The translations under genes and the position numbers were made by a program. A stretch of 56,567 nt of DNA, taken from contig JAJFUK010000163.1 of NCBI GenBank assembly GCA_021372435.1, positions 1 to 56,567 on the forward strand. The letters are read 5' to 3'. The DNA comes from Actinomycetes bacterium (GTDB lineage: Bacteria; Actinomycetota; Thermoleophilia; RBG-16-64-13). This document shows, piece by piece, positions 51,301-56,567 of this stretch. The notes below the pieces were generated by a model that did no database searches, had not been told where the DNA came from, and saw only the letters and a list, made by a program, of their open reading frames with translations. The stretch's first letter is position 1. Every line of letters begins with the position of its first letter.

Positions 51301-52845
51301 AGCCGCGAGGAGATGGCCAAGATCGGCGAGACCTTCATCTCCCGCGCCGTGGAGCGGGGAGTGCCGGAGGACGCCGCCCGGGAGGTCTTCCGCCAGTTGG
51401 AGGGATTTGCCGCCTACGGGTTCAACAAGAGCCACTCGGTGTGCTTCGCCGTCATCAGCTACGCGACGGCCTGGCTCAAGGCCCATTACCCGGCGGAGTT
51501 CCTCTGCGCCGTCCTCAACAACCAGCCCATGGGCTTCTACACGCCCCGCACGGTGCTGAACGATGCACGGCGGTTCGGGCTGGACGTGCGGCCGTTGGAT
51601 ATCAACCTGTCAGGGCGGGGGTTCACGGTAGAGGATGCCGAGCCGCCGGACCCATGGGCCGGATGGGAAGGCCCGGTTGTCACCGACACCGAGGAGGCGC
51701 AGCCTTACCCGGCACCGCAGGCCCCCTACGATCCCTTCGCCCAGGCTTGGACCGCCGAACACAGCTGGGGACTCACCGAGGCCGATCTGGCCGAGTTGAG
51801 CGCCGAACAGGAGGGGGAAGCGGCCTACGCCGAGGCCCCGCGGGTGGCGATGGAGCAGACCTATAAGCTTGGGAACCACCGAGCGGCCCCAAAGGCGGAG
51901 CTGAACCCTCCTGTGGATCCTTGTGTACTATCGACGGGGAACCCAGTGTTTGTACGTACAACGTACATACCTCACAGAGGCGCTTCCCAGTGTACTAATA
52001 CCGCTGATGCACCTACTGTTGCGACGCGGGCTCCCGACGCCGGCCGGGCGCTTCGGGTGGGCTTCAGCTACCTCAAGCAGATGGGGGAACGCTCCCTTAC
52101 CCGGATCGAGGAGGAGCGCCGCCACGGCCCCTTCACGAGTTTCGAGGACTTCTACCTGCGCAGCCGTGTGGAGTATCCGGTGGCCGAGAACCTCATCCGG
52201 GTGGGCGCCTTCGACTCACTGGAGCCCGACCGCACCGAACTGCTCTGGAGACTACCACTTCTGCACGACCGCCTAGAGGCGCTTGCCGGCTCGTCCGGAG
52301 CGAGGCGCGGCCAACTGCGGGCCTTTTTCAGCCCGCCGAGCCGCGCGGGACTAGAGCGGCAGTGGAGCGTAGACGACAAGGTCCGGGCCGAGCTCGAGCT
52401 CCTGGGTCTTACCGTCACCTGCCATCCCCTCTCCCTGTACGAGGAGGAGCTCCGCCGGATGGGTGTCACCATGAGCTACGAGCTCCCGGCCCTGGGAGAC
52501 GAGGTGCCGGTGACGGTGGCCGGGGTCTACGAGCGGGCTCAGAACCCGTGGATGCACTCGGGGAAACGCACCATGTTTCTCACCCTGGAGGACGCCTACG
52601 GCCTCTTTGAGTGCGTCTGCTTTGAAAGCAAGCTCGCCAAGATCGCGCCGGTGGTAGCCCGGGCCAGCTACTTCCTGGTCCGGGGGCGGCTGCAGAACAA
52701 CCACAAGCGCGGGCTGGCCGTGGTGGCCGAGGAGGTGCTCGATCTGGAGGAGGTGCTGGGGAGGAGGGGCCAAGAGAGGGCGAAAGCTAAGCCGCGCAAT
52801 GCCCCGGGAGCTAGGGCAGCGGCAATCCCGAAGAAGGTGGGGTGA
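48316..52845 (+). CDS. dnaE2: Error-prone DNA polymerase III alpha-like subunit DnaE2, strongly enlarged
   Basis: A 1509-aa C-family polymerase; DnaE2 proteins are usually near 1050-1100. The PHP domain starts FVHLHVHSNFSFLDGG (about residue 95). The palm has SGRGSAGNSIVCYALDITAG and PDIDVDF (about 674-680). Fingers/thumb end GFNKSHSVCFAVISYATAWL and the DnaE2-type NNQPMGFYTPRTVLNDARRFG (about 1035-1090). The C-terminal OB fold includes FECVCFESKLAKI. Extra blocks are the first 93 residues and about 168-215, 311-415, 461-535 (partly) and 1108-1247. Two LexA boxes show SOS control. No imuA or imuB is adjacent. The ATG has no clear ribosome site; ATG 48334 is an alternative. Confidence 0.93.
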   Translation: MTESHPMRSGSHRTGEPPRFTVQRIPPTHDYIRRDGTGPKDGWAPGPAGPGAPPAGAAQPATGVAPVAGVAPVAGAAHRAEDPPPAADPTPFVHLHVHSNFSFLDGGSHIEELVSRAAELEQPALALTDHDGLYGAVRFAKACAKHGIKPIFGAEISVESLLPQTTTDSCEGAGPQQSAGIRQGSDIRPGPDTRGGADIRTAPGPAASPDGPAPDPHHLVLLAETREGYANLCRLISAAHLADPQRERPPLVTIDSLRTYAEGVICLTACRQGQVGYLIDAGRYDDAQAALLRLRDIFGPDRLYVELQYFGYRPHTEARAGQYGAPVYEKISADGQRFRHRARTPPSGARTQAHPLHHQYIATSIASRAGACPPAHAHHAGRPFSATPPPDLPPALPQRLNPADSDVGFHRDGTPWRLSCLTYCHALARLAAACDLPTVLTTNAHYARENDRPLHLVCRAAGRDQPLSGYPDTAPGVRCLQSKSRLEGMVAVLLPLLWEEQLSAEPVPPGEAYWSDMHRHCNAMNIASTAAERAPRTGPLDATWEIAQRCDVDLDLGTFHFPQVAVPEGETAYSLLAKRCFRGIARRYKPVPPQAVELLEKELRTIQQMGFAHYFLVVHDIVRWARAHGIACSGRGSAGNSIVCYALDITAGEPIRHHLLFERFLNPNRREMPDIDVDFCSARRDEVIEHIYQTFGNENVAVVANVNTMSPRSAVRIVAEALGFAPIEINALARNVPQHGDAARIREYLAGGWPELRDSPLQDGARPTTPGAPATPGGRYARFLDLVERLDSFPLHLGTHLGGFVIADRPITYYAPLQWAAKGIAVIQLNKDDVAALGLVKMDILGLRTHSAVSECVHIIRQRTGRRIRPYDFAPDDPAAYEIISNGGSIGLFQLESAGQRNLASRLQERDFDDIIAAIALYRPGPLEAEMIGPFIDRRWGLEPVTLPHPAMAEAVADTYGVILYQEQVLRIAQAVAGFDLADADLLRRAMTRDRSREEMAKIGETFISRAVERGVPEDAAREVFRQLEGFAAYGFNKSHSVCFAVISYATAWLKAHYPAEFLCAVLNNQPMGFYTPRTVLNDARRFGLDVRPLDINLSGRGFTVEDAEPPDPWAGWEGPVVTDTEEAQPYPAPQAPYDPFAQAWTAEHSWGLTEADLAELSAEQEGEAAYAEAPRVAMEQTYKLGNHRAAPKAELNPPVDPCVLSTGNPVFVRTTYIPHRGASQCTNTADAPTVATRAPDAGRALRVGFSYLKQMGERSLTRIEEERRHGPFTSFEDFYLRSRVEYPVAENLIRVGAFDSLEPDRTELLWRLPLLHDRLEALAGSSGARRGQLRAFFSPPSRAGLERQWSVDDKVRAELELLGLTVTCHPLSLYEEELRRMGVTMSYELPALGDEVPVTVAGVYERAQNPWMHSGKRTMFLTLEDAYGLFECVCFESKLAKIAPVVARASYFLVRGRLQNNHKRGLAVVAEEVLDLEEVLGRRGQERAKAKPRNAPGARAAAIPKKVG
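48505..48540 (+). repeat. Two 18-bp repeats in the dnaE2 N-terminal extension
   Basis: GTTGCTCCTGTCGCCGGC occurs twice in tandem (48505 and 48523) with a degenerate copy upstream. They encode VAPVAG units. Confidence 0.92.
48847..48918 (+). repeat. Four 18-bp repeats in the dnaE2 PHP domain insert
   Basis: Units at 48847, 48865, 48883 and 48901 encode SAGIRQ, GSDIRP, GPDTRG and GADIRT. They are diverged at DNA level but hold the 6-residue period. The array interrupts the PHP domain between EISVES and the HHLVLLAETREGY strand. Confidence 0.85.
49380..49415 (+). repeat. AT-rich island with ATTGCATC direct repeats in dnaE2
   Basis: ATTGCATC at 49380 and 49408 flanks a stretch rich in A and T, coding for HHQYIATSIAS with codons rare in this window. 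It lies in the second insert between PHP and the palm. Composition is quite unlike the surrounding GC-rich gene. Confidence 0.6.
49787..49882 (+). repeat. Palindromic segment in dnaE2
   Basis: TCCTCCCAC (49793-49801) and GTGGGAGGA (49806-49814) form a 9-bp hairpin, extended by CTGT/ACAG with a bulge. Downstream, GCATTGCAATGC (49873-49884 region) is a perfect palindrome and ATTGCAATG repeats the sequence at the dnaE2 start (48308-48316). The encoded residues do not match the usual DnaE2 sequence here. Confidence 0.6.
51923..51997 (+). repeat. Small AT-rich element flanked by GTGTACTA in dnaE2
   Basis: GTGTACTA occurs at 51923-51930 and again at 51990-51997. Between them lies the perfect palindrome TTGTACGTACAA (51950-51961). 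The unit of about 67 bp is in frame and codes for part of the fourth insert. It could be a miniature element with duplicated target sites, or local duplication. Confidence 0.5.
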
Positions 52846-53245
52846 GAAGCTTCGAACCCGCGGCCCAGTTCGACTTCCAGAAGAACAGCTCCAACGGCTC
52901 CTTCGGAAATGCCGGCGAGTCATGACGCTCCGCTACCGAGTGGTGTGCCGACAGTCACGGGGGTGCCCCGAACGCAGGGCTCTCCCCCCATGACTGCCGG
53001 GACGCCCGGACCGGCAACTTGCTCCGCGTCGTGGAGGTGACGGCCGTTCGTCTTCAGCGATCACCGGGCCGGGTCCGGCGGCCTCGCGACACAGAAGACA
53101 GCGGCCGCTTCCTATGCCGGGGGGCAGCAGCTACGATGGAGGCCGGTCGGCTTCCTTTGGCGGGCCTGTCTGCGCTCCCGGTAAGGCGGGTGATCCGCCC
53201 AACGGGACGACACAATCGCCCGCCGTCGGGCAAGGAGTCAGCGAT
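52846..53245. other. Intergenic region after dnaE2
   Basis: 400 bp without a convincing gene. It holds the hairpin at 52952-52996, a second small hairpin GGCGG/CCGCC near 53186-53200, and the ribosome site of the next gene. A short 3' remnant of another gene cannot be excluded. Confidence 0.5.
52952..52996 (+). terminator. Hairpin after dnaE2, terminator-like
   Basis: CAGTCA-C-GGGGG pairs with CCCCC(C)A-TGACTG, about 12 bp with one mismatch around a 20-nt loop, about 110 bp beyond the stop. It lacks a U-run, so intrinsic termination is not certain. Confidence 0.5.
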
Positions 53246-55403
53246 ATGTCCAGATATCCCCTTACCCTGTCCCCCGTTCGCGTGGGACCGCACATGCTGA
53301 AGAACCGCATCATCACCGGCCCGTCCACCATGCACTGCCTGTCCTACGGCCAGCCCTATCCCACCGAGGCGGCCATGCGGTACTTCGAAAGCCGGGCGAG
53401 GGCGGGCGCGGGTCTGGTCACGGTCGCGGGGGTGAGCGTCGGGCCGGCGACAGACGACGGCATCCACACCTGCTGGGATCTCTTCAAGCCTAACTGCACG
53501 AACGCCTTGGCGGAGTTGGCCGAGCGTATCCACTTCTACGGCACGAAGGCCGCCATGGAGCTCCTGGCCAAATTCCCGGACGGATACGCAGTCTCCGACG
53601 GAGCCCTTCGGATGAACGGGGAGCCCGGGCGCGAGATCCCCACCGACGTGATGGAACAGGTCAAAGACTGGTTCGCCGCGGACGCCGCTATCCTGCGCTC
53701 CCTTGGCTACGACGCCGTGATGCTTGAATTCGGGCACTCCCTACCGGTAGCCCAATTCCTGTCTCCGCTCACGAACAGACGCACCGACCGGTACGGCGGC
53801 TCCACGGAGAACCGCTGCCGCTACATAAACGAGATCGTCCGGGCCATCAGGGGAGAAAGTCGGCTCGGACATGCTCATCGACGTGCGGATCTCGGCTTCC
53901 GAATTCGTGGACGGGGGGATCGACCCCGAAGAGGGGCTGCGCATAGCGGAGTGCATCCAGGCTGACCTGGATATCCTGGAGGTATCGGGCGGCACCCTCA
54001 CCCCCGAGGGCATGGCGGTGGCCCACCCCTGCGGGTTCTTGCCGCCGGTTCCCCTGGTGTTCCTGGCGGAGAAGCTCAAGAAGTCCGGCCGCATGCGGGT
54101 ACCGATCTCGACGATAGGCGGCATAGGCGATCTCGCCCAGGCCGAGGAGATCATCGCGAGTGGCAAAGCCGACTTCGTGACGATGGTGCGGGCGTTGATA
54201 GCCGACATCGACGTACTCAGCAAATGCGCCGAGGGACGGGCGGACGACGTGCGCCCCTGCATTAAATGCCTGCGCTGCCACGACAGCAACGCCTACGGCC
54301 GTCATCTCGTCTGCACCGTGAATCCCATGGTGGGTCTGGCGCACCAGATGGGGCGCCTAGTAAAGCCGCCCACGGCGGCGAAGCGGGTCGCAGTGGTGGG
54401 CGGCGGTCCGGCCGGTCTACAGGCCGCGCTGACGGCCGCCCAAAGAGGGCACAGTGTCACCTTGTTCGAAAAGAGCGACACTTTGGGCGGGAAGCTCAAG
54501 TTCGCCGGGCACGTGCCCTTCAAGTACCCGCTCGAAGCCTTCAGAAGACATCTCATCGCGCAAGTGATGAAAGCAGGCGTCTGCGTACGGCTGGGCACTG
54601 AGGTGTCGCCCGACGATCTGCGGCCGTCCCACGATCTGCGGCCGTCCCACGATCTGAGACCGCCCCACGATCTGAGAGGCGGCGGCGCCGGCTCGGACGC
54701 CCGCTTCGGTGCCGCTTCCGATGCCACCTTCGACACCTGCTCCGGTTCCACCTTCGACGCCGTCATCGCCGCCGTAGGGAGTGAGCCGCTCGTTCCTTCG
54801 ATACCCGGCGCCTACCGTGCCCTTGTAGCCCCCGAGGTGTTCGGCAGGGAGGCGGAGCTGGGCGATGAGGTGGTGGTCGTAGGCGGTGGCCAAGTGGGCT
54901 GCGAGACCGCGCTCCAGCTGGCCCGACTGGGCAAGGCCGTCACGCTGCTCGAGATGCAGCCGGAGCTGGCGCCCGACGCGTCTGTGACATACCGGGCCAC
55001 GCTTCTTCATGAGATGAAGAAGGTCTCCGCCAATCTGGAAGTGATCCTGGACGCCTGCTGCACCGCTATCGCAGCCGATGGCGTCACCTACCAGAAGAGC
55101 AGCGCGCCGCAGAGCGGCGAAGACAAGCCCGGCGCGCCGCAGAGGAGCGATGGCACGAGCGGTGCGGGCCAGGCCGGGGGGCATCAGGCCGGCGCAGGGC
55201 CGACCGGCGAGGAACGGAGCAGCGACACCGCGTACCTGGCAGCCGACACAGTCATCGTTGCCGTAGGGATGAAGCCGCTTGCCGAGCTCGCGGACGGCTT
55301 CAGGGGCGCAGCGGAAGACTACCGGCAGGCGGGCGACTGCATCCGGCCGCGCAACGTGGAGCACGCCGTTCGAGAGGGCTTCATCGCGGCAACGAGTCTA
55401 TAG
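53246..55403 (+). pseudogene. Second Fe-S old yellow enzyme (NADH:flavin oxidoreductase), frameshifted
   Basis: Two overlapping frames together give one OYE/2,4-dienoyl-CoA-reductase-like protein of about 715 aa. Frame one runs from the ATG at 53246 (AAGGAGT site) through YPLTLSPVRVGPHMLKNRI to RYINEIVRAIRG. Frame two then continues SDMLIDVRISASEFVDGG, the Fe-S motif CIKCLRCHDSNAYG-RHLVC, and AKRVAVVGGGPAGLQAALTA. The switch falls at a GGGG run (53850-53853); removing one G restores a normal GPI-like AIREKVGSDML sequence. So it is an indel, real or sequencing error. Low-complexity inserts with DHLRPS and a Gly/Ala/Gln-rich block lie in the NAD/FAD domain. The stop is 55401-55403. Confidence 0.85.
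54615..54677 (+). repeat. 18-bp tandem repeats in the second OYE gene
   Basis: GATCTGCGGCCGTCCCAC occurs at 54615 and 54633, a variant at 54651 and a half unit at 54669. They encode DLRPSH units in the middle of the dinucleotide-binding domain. Confidence 0.92.
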
Positions 55404-55416
55404 TGCAGGGAGAGCC

Positions 55417-55518
55417 GGGCACGGCCACCTATTGGGCACGGCCACCTGTTGGGCGCGACCATCTGTTGGGCACGACCGTCTGTTGGGCGCGACCACCCGC
55501 TGGGCACGGGCACACGTT
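55417..55518 (+). repeat. Six tandem 17-bp repeats in an intergenic gap
   Basis: Six imperfect units of 17 bp start at 55417, 55434, 55451, 55468, 55485 and 55502; the first reads GGGCACGGCCACCTATT. They fill the gap between the second OYE and the molybdoenzyme gene. The period is not a multiple of three, as expected for noncoding DNA. Confidence 0.9.
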
Positions 55519-55545
55519 GAGCACATATTGAGAGGTCGCCGGGGC

Positions 55546-56567
55546 ATGAACCAAAGAAGAACCAAACCCGCCCCAAGTGCCGACAAGCAGGTCCTGCGCG
55601 CGTCAAGTATTACCGGCGGAGGCGACAGCGGAGCGCCCACACTGGTAGATGTCAAAAACGGCAGGATCACCCGCATCCGCCCCCTTCACTACGACATGAG
55701 CTACGACCCCAAGGACTTCGATCCCTGGAAACTGGAGGCTAAGGGCAAGACGCTCGAACCGCCGCTGCGTCCACCCCTGGGCCCCATAAGCCTTGCCTAC
55801 AAAGGGCGCGTTTACTCCCGAAACCGCGTGCGTTACCCCCTGAAGCGCGTTGACTGGGATCCCAACGGTGCTCCCGGCTCCACCGGCCCCAGTGGCCGCA
55901 ATCCCCAGAACCGGGGCAAGAGCAAGTACATACGGATCTCTTGGGACGAAGCGACGGAACTGGTCGCCTCGGAGTTGAAGCGGGTCCAGGAGGCCTACGG
56001 CCCGGAGGCGGTGCTCTCCCAGGCCGACATGCACGGCGAGACCAAGCATCTCAGCCCCAGCCACGGCTGCGCCAACCGCCTGCTCTCGCTGTTGGGCGGC
56101 TACACCATCCAGATGCGCAATCTAGACAGTTGGGAAGGCTGGAACTGGGGAGCCAAGCATGTCTGGGGCTGCGAGCCGGTAGGCGAGATGATGCCGTGGG
56201 CCAACGTCGTCGCCGATATCGCGGAGCACGGGGAGCTGCTCCTGTTCTGGGGCTGCGACCCGGAGACCACTCCCTATCCCATCGGCGGGATGTTCGCCAG
56301 CCGTCTGTGCTATTGGTTGACCGAGGTGGGTCTCAAGTCCGTCTATGTATGCCCCGACCTCAACCACGGCGCCGCTGTGCACGCCGACAAGTGGATCCCC
56401 ATCCTCCCCAACACCGACGCCGCGCTCCAGCTGGCCATCGCCTATGTGTGGCTCACCGAAGAAACCTACGACCAGCAGTACATCGCCACTCACTCCTACG
56501 GCTTTGACAAGTTCGCGGCCTACGTGCTGGGAAGGACCGACGGGATACCCAAGACCCCGGCCTGGGC
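55546..56567 (+). CDS. Molybdopterin oxidoreductase large subunit, pyrogallol-transhydroxylase-like, 5' part
   Basis: At least 340 residues, running off the window. It is a DMSO-reductase-family molybdoenzyme: YIRISWDEATELVASELKRV, PSHGCANRLLSLLGGYTIQM, DSWEGWNWGAKHVWG, LLLFWGCDPETTPYPIGG and WIPILPNTDAALQLAIAYVW. The N-terminal Fe-S CxxCxxxC domain common in formate and nitrate enzymes is absent. That and the long loop before YIRISW resemble the large subunit of pyrogallol-phloroglucinol transhydroxylase and related enzymes. The substrate is inferred only. There is no Tat signal, so it is cytoplasmic. ATG 55546 has a weak GGGG site. Confidence 0.85.
   Translation, partial: MNQRRTKPAPSADKQVLRASSITGGGDSGAPTLVDVKNGRITRIRPLHYDMSYDPKDFDPWKLEAKGKTLEPPLRPPLGPISLAYKGRVYSRNRVRYPLKRVDWDPNGAPGSTGPSGRNPQNRGKSKYIRISWDEATELVASELKRVQEAYGPEAVLSQADMHGETKHLSPSHGCANRLLSLLGGYTIQMRNLDSWEGWNWGAKHVWGCEPVGEMMPWANVVADIAEHGELLLFWGCDPETTPYPIGGMFASRLCYWLTEVGLKSVYVCPDLNHGAAVHADKWIPILPNTDAALQLAIAYVWLTEETYDQQYIATHSYGFDKFAAYVLGRTDGIPKTPAW

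Noticed and set aside
48316-52845. Inteins as the cause of the dnaE2 insertions
   Set aside because: The inserts lack the intein start Cys/Ser and the C-terminal HN motif, and they are too short and compositionally simple.
55417-55518. CRISPR array
   Set aside because: The 17-bp units are directly joined with no spacers, so this is a tandem repeat.

Overview
The window is high-GC bacterial DNA with very dense coding and no rRNA, tRNA, CRISPR array or insertion sequence that I can recognise. Three things point to an anaerobic or facultatively anaerobic member of the Actinomycetota, probably an uncultured lineage: the Gram-positive LexA boxes, a DUF3052 protein with a charged tail, and the oxygen-sensitive enzyme families present. 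These families are 2-hydroxyacyl-CoA dehydratases, Fe-S old yellow enzymes, a PflX-type radical SAM protein and a transhydroxylase-like molybdoenzyme. The assignment is an inference from gene content, not from a marker gene.

Layout. 1-5638 (minus): a decayed toxin-antitoxin pair, cysK, metY, a HAD phosphatase and a DUF362/ferredoxin protein. 5726-8708 (plus): a ferredoxin-reductase-like flavoprotein and a PabB-PabC fusion. 8705-12501 (minus): malate/lactate-dehydrogenase-like protein, Fe-S old yellow enzyme, RidA and a DUF169 fragment. 13415-20841 (minus): a SnoaL-like protein, a TetR regulator and a complete livKGFHM transporter whose last gene overlaps an amidohydrolase-type decarboxylase. 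20989-27122 (minus): leuA, aconitase, a cytoplasmic reductive-dehalogenase-like Fe-S protein and a small membrane protein. 27382-32394: a dipeptidase, a transglutaminase-like protein and two 3-oxoacid-type CoA-transferase pairs. 32573-38005: two 2-hydroxyacyl-CoA dehydratase subunits, a NYN-LOTUS RNA-binding/nuclease protein and a glutaconate-type CoA-transferase pair. 38186-47987: envelope and miscellaneous genes (zinc-ribbon membrane protein, DUF3052 protein, two radical SAM proteins, WecA-like transferase, toast-rack lipoprotein, PAP2 phosphatase, GyrI-like protein, CMD protein) and an intact vapBC. 48201-52845: an SOS-controlled dnaE2 of unusual size. 53246-56567: a second old yellow enzyme, interrupted by a frameshift, and the start of a molybdopterin oxidoreductase.

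How the parts fit. The liv operon probably imports an organic acid or aromatic carboxylate that its own decarboxylase then handles, under TetR control. The hydroxyacid dehydrogenase, CoA-transferases, 2-hydroxyacyl-CoA dehydratases and enoate-reductase-like OYEs together resemble the 2-oxoacid to 2-hydroxyacid to enoyl-CoA to saturated-acid route of anaerobic amino-acid or aryl-acid metabolism. The transhydroxylase-like protein and decarboxylase could instead belong to phloroglucinol-type aromatic degradation. Both are hypotheses.

The most unusual signal is not one gene. Many conserved enzymes carry low-complexity insertions, several of them visibly built from short tandem DNA repeats whose period is a multiple of three. 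An intergenic 17-bp array shows the same process without reading-frame constraint. The dnaE2 gene is the extreme case, with about 400 extra residues and AT-rich palindromic islands inside an otherwise GC-rich gene.
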